64,000 nt of DNA from assembly GCA_035629775.1 (NCBI GenBank), contig DASPHG010000006.1, positions 21,461 to 85,460 on the forward strand. The letters are read 5' to 3'. The stretch comes from DASPHG01 sp035629775. Its GTDB lineage: Bacteria > Actinomycetota > Thermoleophilia > Solirubrobacterales > Thermoleophilaceae. Positions within the stretch are counted from its first letter, which is position 1. Every line of letters starts with the position of its first letter. Made by a program: the position numbers and the translations under genes. Positions 8,230 through 17,052 of this stretch are shown in pieces. The notes below the pieces were generated by a model, which did not search any database, was not told the DNA's origin, and saw only the letters and a program-made list of their open reading frames with translations.

Positions 8230-8812
8230 CGTCGCCGCGCAGCACGTCGCGCACCGTCAGGAGCGCGATCTTCAGGTCGAGCCGCAGCGACCAGTTCTCC
8301 ACGTACCAGTCGTCCCAGCGCACGCGTTCTGCCAGCGGCGCCGGCCCCTCCAGCCCGCGGAGCTGGCCCCAGCCCGTGATGCCCGGCCTGACGCGGCGCG
8401 GGCCATCGTGGTGGCGCAGGTTCGCTCCGAAGAGCTCGACGAACTCGGGCCGCTCGGGACGCGGGCCGACGAAGCTCATCTCGCCCCGCAGCACGTTCAC
8501 GAGCTGTGGGAGAAGATCGATCGACAGGTGCCGGAGGACCGGCACGGGCGCGAACCGGAGCAGGTGGAACGAACCTCCGTCGCGGGCGATGCGCCGCTCG
8601 CGTACCAGGACGGGTCCGTCGCCCGCGACCTTCGCCACGATCGCCGCGGCGAGCATGAGGGGCGCGGCGATCACAAGCGCGACGGCCGCGCCGACGCGGT
8701 CGAGCGCGTGCTTGTACGCGAGGCTGCGCACGCGCGCCTCGGGGGCCGGCGGCGGGGCCGCCGGAGGGGGTTCGATCCGTTGAAACGACGGCGTGCGCCC
8801 GGGAGAGGCCAT
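8213..8812 (-). CDS. Bacterial sugar transferase (WcaJ/PglC-type catalytic domain), reduced
   Basis: The 199-residue protein has a single re-entrant membrane segment (residues about 38-62), then GDGPVLVRERR, a MSFVGPRPERPEF motif and RPGITGWGQ. These are hallmarks of polyprenol-phosphate sugar-1-phosphate transferases that start glycan assembly at the membrane. It is shorter than the usual catalytic domain: the K-F-R-S-M block and the D-P-R-x-T-x-x-G region are absent, and the S-L-D-E-L-P-Q motif reads SIDLLPQL, so the catalytic Glu of the Asp-Glu dyad is lost. The start is only 8 nt from the divergent sortase gene. Family membership is clear; activity is doubtful. Confidence 0.8.
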   Translation of the reverse strand: MASPGRTPSFQRIEPPPAAPPPAPEARVRSLAYKHALDRVGAAVALVIAAPLMLAAAIVAKVAGDGPVLVRERRIARDGGSFHLLRFAPVPVLRHLSIDLLPQLVNVLRGEMSFVGPRPERPEFVELFGANLRHHDGPRRVRPGITGWGQLRGLEGPAPLAERVRWDDWYVENWSLRLDLKIALLTVRDVLRGDVTAGE

Positions 8813-8820
8813 CGCTTGCG

Positions 8821-9531
8821 ATGTCGGCAGCCCCCGGCCCGAGGTTTAAGGTCGGGGGGGTGGCGCGGACGCTACTCAGGCAGCTCTCGACGATCCTCAT
8901 CCTCGCCGGCCTCATGCTGCTGGCCGACGTCGGCGTCACGCTGCTCTGGCAGGAGCCGGTCTCGGCGGTGTACGCCGAGTGGCGCCAGGAGGCCCTCGCG
9001 GATGACCTGGAGGAGCTCAGCACGCCGAGGCTCGACCCGGCCGAGCTCGAAGCGCTCGAGCGCCTTCCGCTGGACACGGACCGTGCGGCGTTCCTGGCGC
9101 GCGCGCTCGAGCGGCGCACCGAGCCGGGTGACGCCGTGGGCCGCATCCGGATCCCCGAGGTGGGGGCGAGCACGGTGATCGTGGAGGGGACCGACAGCGG
9201 CTCGCTGCGCGAGGGTCCCGGCCACTACCCGGAGACCCCCCTTCCCGGAATCCGCGGCACCGTCGCGGTCGCCGGACACCGCACGACCTATGGGGCGCCC
9301 TTCCGCGACCTCGACAAGCTCGAGGAGCGGGACGAGGTCGTCGTAGAGATGCCCTACGGGCGCTTCATCTACGCAGTCGAGCGTGAGGAGATCGTAGATC
9401 CGAGCGCCGTCTGGGTCACCCGTCGGGTGGGTCATGACCGGCTCGTGCTGACGGCGTGCCACCCGAAGTACAGCGCGGCGCAGCGGATCGTGATTTTCGC
9501 GCGCCTGCTGCGCGCGGAGCACGTCGCCTAG
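8821..9531 (+). CDS. Sortase family transpeptidase (class E-like)
   Basis: The 236-residue protein has one N-terminal membrane anchor (about residues 21-43) and a C-terminal sortase barrel with catalytic His153 (AGHRTTYG), Cys213 (LTACHPKY) and Arg222. Sortases cut a C-terminal sorting motif on secreted proteins and attach them to the cell wall or to pilin subunits. No sorting-signal substrate is obvious nearby. An alternative start is GTG at 8860, with a G-rich stretch just before it; this would remove 13 residues and leave the anchor intact. Divergent with the sugar transferase. Confidence 0.9.
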   Translation: MSAAPGPRFKVGGVARTLLRQLSTILILAGLMLLADVGVTLLWQEPVSAVYAEWRQEALADDLEELSTPRLDPAELEALERLPLDTDRAAFLARALERRTEPGDAVGRIRIPEVGASTVIVEGTDSGSLREGPGHYPETPLPGIRGTVAVAGHRTTYGAPFRDLDKLEERDEVVVEMPYGRFIYAVEREEIVDPSAVWVTRRVGHDRLVLTACHPKYSAAQRIVIFARLLRAEHVA

Positions 9532-9595
9532 ACATCAGTTCGAATTTCGTGCGTCCACTCTCCCGATACCGGGCCCGGCCTCCGATCCTGGTGGC

Positions 9596-9784
9596 ATGAA
9601 GCGGGAGAGCGACCTGGCCTCACGGGTAGCGCGCGGCGACTACGCGATCGACCCGGCCCGCGTGGCGGAGGCGATGCTTCGCCGCCGCGGCCCAGGGCTA
9701 CTGATGCTCGTACCCGACGAGATCGAGCGCTCGCCCGTCCGCGGCCCGCAGGACGAACCCGACCCCGGGCTCAGCGCGGCCTAG
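9596..9784 (+). CDS. Small FlgM-like protein
   Basis: The 62-residue reading frame contains ASRVARGDYAIDPARVAEA, close to the C-terminal sigma-binding helix region of FlgM anti-sigma-28 factors (pattern I-x-x-G-x-Y-x-V-D-x-x-x-V-A-x-x-x-L). FlgM binds and inhibits a flagellar-type sigma factor in the cytoplasm. No flagellar gene is in the window. The last 29 codons overlap the convergent thiL gene antisense, and that part of the protein has no recognisable similarity, so only the first 35 or so residues look selected. The similarity is by eye and the gene is plausible rather than certain. Confidence 0.5.
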   Translation: MKRESDLASRVARGDYAIDPARVAEAMLRRRGPGLLMLVPDEIERSPVRGPQDEPDPGLSAA

Positions 9785-10660
9785 CCAGGTGATCGGGGCG
9801 CCGGCGTCCGACGCCGCACGCTCCAGCGCCGCCTGCCGGTCCGGGGGCGCCGCAACCAGCAGCTCGTAGTCGTCGCCCCCGGTCGCTGCGAGCTCCAGCG
9901 GGTCGCGCCCGGCTGCGCGCGCGGCTGCCTCGACTCCGGCTGCGAGCGGGATCCGCTCGAGCTCCACGACGATCCGGCAGCCGCTCCGCTCCGCGACGTG
10001 CCCGGCGTCCGTCGCGAGCCCGTCGCTCAGGTCGATCATCGCGCGCGCGCCGGCGCGAGCCATGGCGGCTCCGGCCGCGAGGCGCGGCTCGGGCCGGCGG
10101 TGCCGGGCGGAGAGCGCATCGGCCTCAGGCGCGTCCGTGGCCCCGTCGAGGACGAGCAGGCCGGCGGCCGCCGCGCCCAGCCGTCCCGTGACGCCGATCG
10201 CGTCGCCGGGGCGCGCCCCGTCGCGTCCCACGAGCGCCGCCTCCTCGTCGGCCCAGCCGGTCACGCAGACGGTCACGGTCAGCGCTGCCGCAGAGATCAC
10301 GTCGCCACCGGCGATCACGACGTCGTGCCGGGCGGCCAGCTCCTCCATCGCGGCGACGAGGGCGCGGGCGGCATCCGCTTCGAAGTCCGGCGGCAGCGCG
10401 AGCGCCACGTGAGCCTCGCCCGGGTCGGCGCCCATGGCGGCCAGGTCCGAGAGCGCCGTGGCGAGCGCCTTGTGGCCGATGTCGGCGGGCGAATGCGTCT
10501 CGAGCCGGAAATGGGTCCCCTCGGTGACCGCGTCGATCGACGTGACGGCGAGGCCTCGGGCGCGCACGACCGACGCGTCGTCGCCAGGTCCGCGCAGCAG
10601 GCGGCCCCCGCGCGTCCCGAGCAGCTCCTCGAACGATCGGATCAACTCACGCTCGCCCAC
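9698..10660 (-). CDS. thiL: Thiamine-monophosphate kinase
   Basis: The 320-residue protein matches ThiL throughout: an early GPGDDASV, SIDAVTEGTHF, a GHKALATALSDLAAMGA helix that is part of the magnesium/ATP site, a mid-domain GRLGAAAAGL, and a late TGGDDYELL. It phosphorylates thiamine monophosphate to thiamine diphosphate, the cofactor needed by the ThDP decarboxylase at 57322-58965. The start is GTG at 10660, 17 nt from the divergent membrane-protein gene. No other thiamine genes are in the window. Confidence 0.95.
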   Translation of the reverse strand: MGERELIRSFEELLGTRGGRLLRGPGDDASVVRARGLAVTSIDAVTEGTHFRLETHSPADIGHKALATALSDLAAMGADPGEAHVALALPPDFEADAARALVAAMEELAARHDVVIAGGDVISAAALTVTVCVTGWADEEAALVGRDGARPGDAIGVTGRLGAAAAGLLVLDGATDAPEADALSARHRRPEPRLAAGAAMARAGARAMIDLSDGLATDAGHVAERSGCRIVVELERIPLAAGVEAAARAAGRDPLELAATGGDDYELLVAAPPDRQAALERAASDAGAPITWLGRAEPGVGFVLRAADGRALDLVGYEHQ

Positions 10661-10663
10661 GAA

Positions 10664-10669
10664 TACAGT
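10664..10669 (+). promoter_or_regulatory. -10 box TACAGT, probably leaderless
   Basis: TACAGT ends 8 nt before the ATG at 10678 and no ribosome-binding site intervenes. It lies in the 17-nt gap between divergent genes. Confidence 0.55.
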
Positions 10670-10677
10670 CTGACCGC

Positions 10678-11655
10678 ATGGCCGACCAGCCCTCGCAGAC
10701 GCTGCTCGAGCGCGCGGGCTCCACGGCGGCCAGCCTGAGCGAGCTCGGGTCCGACAATCCGCGTGCCCGCCGCGCGATCGAGATCGGGGCGGGCGTCCTC
10801 GTCGCGGCCTTCCTCATCGGCTTCATCGCGACGCAGTGGGGACAGCTGCCCGACTACGACTGGGAGTTCCGTCCCGGGTGGTTGGCGGCGTCGGCGGTCG
10901 CGGTCGCGCTCTTCTACGCGATCCAGTGCGAAGCCTGGCTGGCGATCCTCCGCTCGCTGGGCGAGCATCTTCACCCGCGCGCCGCGCGCGCCGTGTGGGG
11001 CAAGTCGCTGATCGCGCGCTACGTCCCGACGAACGCGTTGATGGTGGTCGGCCGCGTCGTGATGGCGGAGCGCTACGGCGTGACGAAGCGCGGCTGCCTC
11101 GCAAGCATCGTCTACGAGCTCGCGCTGGCGGTCGTGACGGCGGTGATGGTCGGGGCGTATTTCGTGATCACGCTCCCGCGGCTCGAGGAGCAGCCGGCGC
11201 GCTACGCGATCCTCGTCGTGATCCCGCTGGCATTCGTTGTCCTCCACCCGCGGATCTTCAAGCGCCTTGCCGACTTCGCGCTGCGCAAGCTGGGCCGCGC
11301 GCCGCTGCCCGCCACGCTCCCGTTCGGCCGCGTGATCCAGGTCGCGTTGATCTACCTCGCGGGCTGGGTGACGATGGGCCTTGCGGTCGTCGCGTTCGCC
11401 TCGGCGCTCCACCCCCTCGCCACCGAGGACGTGGCCTATGCCGCGGCGGCCTATCCCGTCGCGTTCTGCGCGGCGGTCCTCGTGTTCGTCATCCCCGGCG
11501 GCCTCGGCGCGCGCGACGCCGCCCTCGCGGTCTCGCTCGCGGCGGTTCTGCCCGGCGCTGTCGCGACCGCGATCGCTGTCGCGTTCCGCATCTTCCAGAC
11601 CGTCGTGGAGTTGTTGTACGTGGCGGTCGTCACCGCTCGCGGACGCGGGAGCTGA
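10678..11655 (+). CDS. YbhN/LPG-synthase-type integral membrane protein (UPF0104)
   Basis: The 325-residue protein has about eight hydrophobic segments and the conserved core of the lysylphosphatidylglycerol synthase transmembrane family: WGKSLIARYVPTN near residue 105, and FVIPGGLGARDAAL near residue 270. The family includes flippases and membrane proteins linked to lipid or polyprenol-sugar handling; the catalytic aminoacyl-transfer domain of MprF is absent. With mannosyltransferases downstream it may handle glycolipids, but this is inference. Confidence 0.82.
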   Translation: MADQPSQTLLERAGSTAASLSELGSDNPRARRAIEIGAGVLVAAFLIGFIATQWGQLPDYDWEFRPGWLAASAVAVALFYAIQCEAWLAILRSLGEHLHPRAARAVWGKSLIARYVPTNALMVVGRVVMAERYGVTKRGCLASIVYELALAVVTAVMVGAYFVITLPRLEEQPARYAILVVIPLAFVVLHPRIFKRLADFALRKLGRAPLPATLPFGRVIQVALIYLAGWVTMGLAVVAFASALHPLATEDVAYAAAAYPVAFCAAVLVFVIPGGLGARDAALAVSLAAVLPGAVATAIAVAFRIFQTVVELLYVAVVTARGRGS

Positions 11656-11680
11656 CGGCGGGCGGCGGGGGCCGCACGTC

Positions 11681-11686
11681 TATCCT
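11681..11686 (+). promoter_or_regulatory. -10 box TATCCT with very short leader
   Basis: TATCCT ends 15 nt before the ATG at 11702, predicting a leader of about 8-9 nt. The box lies 25 nt downstream of the preceding stop codon. Confidence 0.45.
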
Positions 11687-11701
11687 GGCCGCCGCCTCCC
11701 G

Positions 11702-12874
11702 ATGCGCCTGCGCACCCCTGAAAAGACCGCTCTCGGCGCCGTCCTGGCGGCCGCTGTCCTGTCCGGCGTGCCGGCCCAGGCCTCCGCCTCGCACGGCCCG
11801 AGGGCCTTCGACGCGGTCGCCACGATCACGGCCTGCCGCGGCGAGAGCCTGACGATCGCCGCCGAGATCGAGCCGGCGGCCCAGGGCGTCGACCCGAGCG
11901 CCGTCCGGCGCGCCCGGCGGAAGGTCAGGCGGGCGAAGCTGATGATCCGCTTCGAGGCTGCGCCGATCTTCGGTCAGGTGCATCGCAGCCGCGAGTTCGA
12001 CCTCGGCCGGATCACGAGCGCCCGCCGCTTCGAGCGCTTCACGGGCCTTCCGGCTCAGAGCTACACCGGCGTGGTGCGCTACCGCTGGGTGAAGAAGTCA
12101 GGCACCGTGCTGTCGGGCGTCGTCCGCACCCGGCGCGCGCGCGCGGCCGGCCGGCGCGGGAAGGCGTTCTGCTCGCTCGAGGTGGGCGAGCGCCGGAAGG
12201 ACACGACGCCGCCCGTGATCATCCCCCTGCCCTTCGACCCAACATGGAGGCGAGGGCCGATCGACGTGCAGTTCTTCGCCGCCGACGACTTCTCCGGCGT
12301 GGCGCTCGTTGCGTCCCGGGTCGATGGCGGCCCGTTCACGCGCGGCCGGACCAAGCAGGTCAGCGGGGAGGGCACGCACCGGCTCGAGTACTTCGCGCGC
12401 GATGCGGCGGGCAATCAGACGCGCCTCTTCGGCGTCACCCTGCGGGTGGACGACAACCCGCCGACCGCGCCGACGGTGACGGCGCCGGCCAGCCCGACGA
12501 CCGACACCACTCCCGAGATCCGCTGGGACGCGTCCACCGATGCGGCCTCCGGGGTCGCCGGATACCTCGCGTTCGTGCGCGACTCACAGGGAACCATCAT
12601 CTGGTCGCGCCACCTGCCCGGCACGGCGAGTCTCGCCGCCGTGGTTGACGAGGTCCTCGCGCCCGGCAGCTACACGGCCGAGGTGCTGGCCTACGACCGC
12701 GCGACGCCGCGGCCCTTCATCGCCGCCGGGACGCTCCCCTTCGCCGTGGTCCCTCCGCCGCCTGACACCGACGGCGACGGCGTGCCCGATCCCGACGACA
12801 ACTGCGAAACGGTCGCGAACCCCGACCAGGCGGATACCGATACCGACGGCATCGGCGACGCCTGCGACCCCTAG
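11702..12874 (+). CDS. Secreted protein with Ig-like region and thrombospondin type 3 calcium repeats
   Basis: The 390-residue protein has a signal peptide ending near ASASHG, a basic N-terminal half with paired cysteines, and two bacterial Ig-like segments introduced by DTTPPV and DDNPPTAP. A C-terminal tail reads DTDGDGVPDPDDNC then DTDTDGIGDACDP, which is the calcium-binding thrombospondin type 3 repeat. It should be exported and fold in calcium. The ATG at 11702 is chosen because it begins the signal peptide; the open frame upstream lies inside the previous gene. Its stop overlaps the convergent mannosyltransferase by 4 nt. Function is unknown; a surface or matrix role is likely. Confidence 0.8.
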   Translation: MRLRTPEKTALGAVLAAAVLSGVPAQASASHGPRAFDAVATITACRGESLTIAAEIEPAAQGVDPSAVRRARRKVRRAKLMIRFEAAPIFGQVHRSREFDLGRITSARRFERFTGLPAQSYTGVVRYRWVKKSGTVLSGVVRTRRARAAGRRGKAFCSLEVGERRKDTTPPVIIPLPFDPTWRRGPIDVQFFAADDFSGVALVASRVDGGPFTRGRTKQVSGEGTHRLEYFARDAAGNQTRLFGVTLRVDDNPPTAPTVTAPASPTTDTTPEIRWDASTDAASGVAGYLAFVRDSQGTIIWSRHLPGTASLAAVVDEVLAPGSYTAEVLAYDRATPRPFIAAGTLPFAVVPPPPDTDGDGVPDPDDNCETVANPDQADTDTDGIGDACDP

Positions 12875-14109
12875 AGCGGCACCGCGATCACGAGCATCCA
12901 CGCGCACAGCGCGCCGGTGGCGATCGCGAGCCGACGGTCGGTCGCGAGCGCCGCGAACGGCAGGAGCCACAGCGCGTACCACGGCACGAGCCACGCCGAC
13001 GCCACGAGGAGGGCGGCAGTCGCCCATCCGGCCATCGTGATCGGGTCTGCGCCGCGCCAGGTCCGAAGCAGTAGCCAGGCCGCGAGTGCCGCGAACCCTG
13101 CGGCGTACGCGGCCCGCACCGCATCCCGGTAGTCCAGCCGGTCGCCCGGGAGCACCGCGCCCAGCAGCTCGGCCGTCTTGTACGGGAAGGACCAGCGCGA
13201 GCTGCGTTCCTGGTTGTCCGACAGCAGGCCGAGCGCGTCCAGCGCGTCGGCGCCGAAGCCGGCCAGCGCCGCCAGGCCGACCAGCACGGCGGCGATCCCC
13301 ACTCCGACGAGCGCGCGCGCCCGCGGCCGCGCCGCGGCGACGAGGAACGGGATCACGAGCCCCGCGGACGCCTTCACCCCCGCCGCGGCGCCCGTCCACG
13401 CCCCGGCCGCGACCGGCCGCCCGGCGACGAACGCGAGCACCCCGACCATGGTGAGCAGCACGACGTATGCCTCGTTGTGCGCGCCGGCGACCACGTGCGC
13501 GAGCGTGAGCGGGTTCAGGCCGACGAACGCCGCCGCGCCCCGCGGATCGCGTCCCAGTCGCTCGGCGATCCGCCATACGACCGCGACGAGCGCGAGCGAC
13601 GCCGCGGCGGCGACGAGCTTCAGGATCCAGAACGCGGTCGACACCCCGACGCCGGCGAGCGGATAGGTCGCCAGCGTGAACAGCGGGCCGTACGCGGACG
13701 TCGCGTCCTTCGACCCGGCGTACGGGTAGACCGGGTCGCCGGGGGCATCCGCGGGCGCGTGCTCGTACGGGTTCAGGTCGTGCTCGACACCGAGGCGGGC
13801 GTAGGCGATGTAGGAGAACACGTCCTGTGAGAGGAGCGGCGGCGCGAGCAGGAAGAGCAGGTGAGCCGCCACGAGCGCGCCGATGACCGCGTCACGGCTC
13901 AGACGCTCCGCCCGCGTCACGACCACCGCCCACAGCACGAGCGCCAGCCACAGCCCGGCGTAGAAGAGCGGACCGCCGAGCGGGCCGTCGGTCCAGTCCG
14001 CGCCGGCGAAGCGCAGCGGGCCGAGCAGCCAGTCCGGTGAGCCGCCGGCGGTGGCCAGCACCAGGTTCGACCCGGCGGCGGCGGGCAGCACCGCCAGCGC
14101 GACGTACAC
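12871..14109 (-). CDS. Polyprenol-phosphate-mannose-dependent mannosyltransferase (MptB-like/GT87-type)
   Basis: The 412-residue integral membrane protein has about eleven hydrophobic segments. It carries the acidic loop typical of GT-C enzymes (SQDVFSYIAYARL near residue 95) and a NPYEHAP segment seen in actinobacterial alpha-mannosyltransferases of the MptA/MptB/PimE group. These enzymes use polyprenyl-phosphate mannose on the outer membrane face to build lipomannan-type glycans. The GTG at 14109 is the first usable start after the PBP stop; the first helix begins almost at once, so the true start could be slightly different. The substrate is uncertain. Confidence 0.78.
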   Translation of the reverse strand: MYVALAVLPAAAGSNLVLATAGGSPDWLLGPLRFAGADWTDGPLGGPLFYAGLWLALVLWAVVVTRAERLSRDAVIGALVAAHLLFLLAPPLLSQDVFSYIAYARLGVEHDLNPYEHAPADAPGDPVYPYAGSKDATSAYGPLFTLATYPLAGVGVSTAFWILKLVAAAASLALVAVVWRIAERLGRDPRGAAAFVGLNPLTLAHVVAGAHNEAYVVLLTMVGVLAFVAGRPVAAGAWTGAAAGVKASAGLVIPFLVAAARPRARALVGVGIAAVLVGLAALAGFGADALDALGLLSDNQERSSRWSFPYKTAELLGAVLPGDRLDYRDAVRAAYAAGFAALAAWLLLRTWRGADPITMAGWATAALLVASAWLVPWYALWLLPFAALATDRRLAIATGALCAWMLVIAVPL

Positions 14110-14149
14110 GACGCCGAGTGCGACAAGCGCCGCCGCGGCGGCGCGCCGG

Positions 14150-16321
14150 CTAGCGGTCCCCGTCGCCGCGGCCCTCCGGCGGGCTCGCTCCGCCGGTGTC
14201 GTCGGGTTCCGCGGGCGGCGGCCCCGTCTCGGGCGCCTCCTGCGGCGGCGACTCGTACAGGCGCGGGTCGTAGCCGCTGTAGTCGTCGCCGCCGGCGGAG
14301 TTGTCGCCCGGCCCCTCGGGCGCCGGCGCCGTGTAATCGGAGCTGTAGTCCGTGTCCGTGCTCGTCCCGGTGGAGGCGTACTCGCCGTAGAACGGCGTGA
14401 ACTCGGGCTCGTCGACCGGCTCGCGGAACGAGTCGCAGTCCGCGCCCTTCGCCACGCTCATGAACGACTGCCAGATCTGGGCCGGGAACGTGCCGCCCGC
14501 GACGCTGATGCCGTGGACGCTCGTCATCTCGACGAGCGCGTTCGGATAGCCCACCCACACCGAGGCGGCCAGGTGCGGCGTGTACCCGACGAACCACGCG
14601 TCGTTGAAGTTGTCCGTCGTGCCCGTCTTCCCCGCGGCAGGGCAGCCCATCTGGGCGGCGGTGCCGGTGCCCGACGTCACGTTCATCTCGAGGATCTTGG
14701 TGGCCTCGTGCGCCACCCACTCGGGCAGGACGCGCTTGCGCTTCGGCTTGCCCAGCTCGTCCACCTTGCCGTCGGGGAACTCGACCTCGGTGATCGCGAT
14801 CGGTTCGTTGTGCACGCCGTAGGAGGAGAGCGTCGCGTAGGCGTTCGCCATCTCGAGCGGGGACACGCCCAGCCGCAGGCCACCGAGGCCCTCGGCGGGG
14901 ATGCCGTCGAGCTGCGTCTCGATCCCCATCAGCTCCGCGGTCTCCTTGACGTTCTCGGGACCGAGGTCGATGTCGAGCTGGGCGAACACCGAGTTGTCCG
15001 AGCGCAGCGTCGCGCGGACGAGGTCCATGGTCCCGCCGTAGGAGTCGTCGTAGGTGGAGACCTTCCACGGCCCGTAGCCCGGGACGTCCAGATCGAGCGG
15101 CTTCGAGGTGTAGGTGGTCGAGTTCGGATCGACGCCCTGGCGCAGCGCGGTGACGAGAACGAAGGTCTTGAACGCCGAGCCGGGCTGGCGGTGCCCCTGC
15201 GCGGCCAGGTTGAAGTTCCGCTCGCCGTAGCTGCCGCTCGACGCCATCGCGCGGATGTAGCCGTTGCTCGGGTCGATCGCCACGATCGCCGAGCTCGGGT
15301 CGGTGGAGTAGGGAAGCGCGCCGTTGATCGCCGCCCGTCCGGCCTCCTGGAGGTCGGGGTCGATCGTCGTGTGGATCTTGAGTCCGCCGCGGCGGTAGAC
15401 GCCGACGCCGTACTCCTCGATCAGCTGCTCCTCGACGTAGTCGAAGAAGTACGGCTCGCGCCGGGTCGTGTAGCGCTCGATGCCGGGGTCGAGGCCGAGC
15501 GGCTGCGTGGACGCCTCGCGGTACTCCGCGAGCGTGATGAAGCCGGTCTCGGCCATCGCCTGCAGGACCTCGTTGCGCCGCTCGAGCGCGGCGGTGGGGT
15601 TCCGGAACGGGTTGTACTGCGACGGCGCCTGTGGCAGGCCGGCCAAAAGCGCCGCCTCGTGCAGCTCGAGCTTGTGCGCGTGCTTGTCGAAGTAGGAGCG
15701 CGCGGCCGCCTGGACGCCGATCGCGGTGCGCCCCTCGTTCGTCCCGTAGGGGACGGAGTTCAGGTACTCGCGGAGGATCCAGTTCTTGCCGGCCCGGCCC
15801 GGGTGCTCGTCCTCGAGCTCCTGGGCGAGCTTGGCCTCGCGGATCTTCCGCTCGAACGTCCGCTCGGGGTCGTCGATGTAAAGGGCGCGGACGAGCTGCT
15901 GGGTGATCGTCGAGCCGCCCTGCACGGCGTCGCCCGACTCGAGGTTCTTGACGCCGGCGCGGATGATCGCCGAGAAGTCCACGCCCTCGTGCTCGTAGAA
16001 GCGCTCGTCCTCGATCGCGACGGTGGCCTCGCGGACCGCGGGCGGCATCTCGCTCCACGGGATCGGCGTGCGGATCTCGTCCGAGCGCACGTACCCGAGC
16101 CGGGAGCCGTCGGCGGCGAAGACAACCGAGGTCTGTCCCTTGTCGGCCGGCTTCAGCTCGGAGAGCGGCGGCGTGTCGGCCGCGATCGCGATCACGTACC
16201 CGACCGCGGACACCCCGACCGCGGCGACGATCAGGAGCGGTACGAGGACGGCGAGGAGCGCCGGGTTCCGCCGGGCGCCGCGCCGGCCCTTCCGACGGGC
16301 TTTCCGCTGGCGATAGGTCAT
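14150..16321 (-). CDS. Class A penicillin-binding protein (transglycosylase/transpeptidase)
   Basis: The 723-residue bifunctional peptidoglycan synthase has a basic cytoplasmic tail and a membrane anchor at about 21-47. The GT51 domain carries catalytic Glu104 (IEDERFYEHEG) and GGSTITQQLVR. The transpeptidase has the active-site Ser382 in SAFK, the SDN box at 441-443 and KTG at 565-567. The acidic, Pro/Gly/Ser/Tyr-rich tail after residue 640 is probably unstructured. It polymerises and cross-links glycan strands outside the membrane. The MscS gene just upstream overlaps it by ATGA, so both are cotranscribed. Confidence 0.95.
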   Translation of the reverse strand: MTYRQRKARRKGRRGARRNPALLAVLVPLLIVAAVGVSAVGYVIAIAADTPPLSELKPADKGQTSVVFAADGSRLGYVRSDEIRTPIPWSEMPPAVREATVAIEDERFYEHEGVDFSAIIRAGVKNLESGDAVQGGSTITQQLVRALYIDDPERTFERKIREAKLAQELEDEHPGRAGKNWILREYLNSVPYGTNEGRTAIGVQAAARSYFDKHAHKLELHEAALLAGLPQAPSQYNPFRNPTAALERRNEVLQAMAETGFITLAEYREASTQPLGLDPGIERYTTRREPYFFDYVEEQLIEEYGVGVYRRGGLKIHTTIDPDLQEAGRAAINGALPYSTDPSSAIVAIDPSNGYIRAMASSGSYGERNFNLAAQGHRQPGSAFKTFVLVTALRQGVDPNSTTYTSKPLDLDVPGYGPWKVSTYDDSYGGTMDLVRATLRSDNSVFAQLDIDLGPENVKETAELMGIETQLDGIPAEGLGGLRLGVSPLEMANAYATLSSYGVHNEPIAITEVEFPDGKVDELGKPKRKRVLPEWVAHEATKILEMNVTSGTGTAAQMGCPAAGKTGTTDNFNDAWFVGYTPHLAASVWVGYPNALVEMTSVHGISVAGGTFPAQIWQSFMSVAKGADCDSFREPVDEPEFTPFYGEYASTGTSTDTDYSSDYTAPAPEGPGDNSAGGDDYSGYDPRLYESPPQEAPETGPPPAEPDDTGGASPPEGRGDGDR

Positions 16322-17052
16322 TCGGGAGTGAAGGCTAGACCTTCACTCCTAAGCGATTCGAGGGCGGCGGCCCGGACCCTTGCGGCGACCTTCCCGCGCT
16401 CGCGCGCCGTGTCCGCCCAGGTCGCGGCGACGAGCTTCACCCCGTCCTTGTCCACCTGGGCGATTTCGACGTCGACGTCGGGCCCTCCGACGACCGCGAG
16501 CGCGCGGACGGCATCGGCCTCCGGCGGCAGCCACAGCTCTACCTCGACGCGCACGCGCGGGTCCACGATCGTGTGGTTCTCGATCGGGCTCTGCGCGAGC
16601 CGCTCGTTCGGCACGACGAGGCGCGTGTCGTTCGCCTTGCGGATGAACGTGTAGGACAGCCGTATGTCCTCGACCGTGCCGCTCTCGCCCTCGAACGTCA
16701 CGAGGTCGCCGATCCGGATCGGCTGTGTGATCGCGAGCAGGATCCCGGCGATCCCGTTGGCGAGGGTCTGGCGGGCCGCGAAGCCGACAACCAGGCCGAG
16801 CACCGCCGAGGACGCCAGCACGCCGGTCGCCACGCGCTTGGCCTCCTCGAACTGGCTGAGGGCCAGCATCGCGCCGATCAGCACGATGGCCGCGAAGACG
16901 AGCCGCCGCACCATCCTCAGGCGCGTGTTCGCGACCGGCGAGAGGCCCTCGGTGATCGACTTGCCGCGCCGCGCAAGCATGCGGTCGACGATCTCGGCGA
17001 TGGCGATCGCTACGACGACCGTGACGATCGCGGTGACAACATCCCCGTCCAC
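16318..17052 (-). CDS. MscS-family mechanosensitive channel
   Basis: The 244-residue protein has three hydrophobic segments. The last is the Ala/Gly-rich pore helix (SSAVLGLVVGFAARQTLANGI begins near residue 80; G/A packing is visible), followed by the beta domain with IGDLVTFEGESGTVEDI and VVPNERL. This is a minimal MscS without extra N-terminal domains. It would release solutes on hypo-osmotic shock, complementing the trehalose genes elsewhere in the window. The GTG start at 17052 directly abuts the divergent GTG at 17053, forming the palindrome CACGTG. Its end overlaps the PBP gene by 4 nt. Confidence 0.92.
   Translation of the reverse strand: MDGDVVTAIVTVVVAIAIAEIVDRMLARRGKSITEGLSPVANTRLRMVRRLVFAAIVLIGAMLALSQFEEAKRVATGVLASSAVLGLVVGFAARQTLANGIAGILLAITQPIRIGDLVTFEGESGTVEDIRLSYTFIRKANDTRLVVPNERLAQSPIENHTIVDPRVRVEVELWLPPEADAVRALAVVGGPDVDVEIAQVDKDGVKLVAATWADTARERGKVAARVRAAALESLRSEGLAFTPE

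Noticed and set aside
14051..16654. 867-codon open frame on the plus strand opposite the PBP gene
   Set aside because: It is antisense to a class A PBP with all catalytic motifs, is low complexity (Arg/Val/Ala rich) and has no recognisable domain. Very high GC creates long antisense frames throughout the window.
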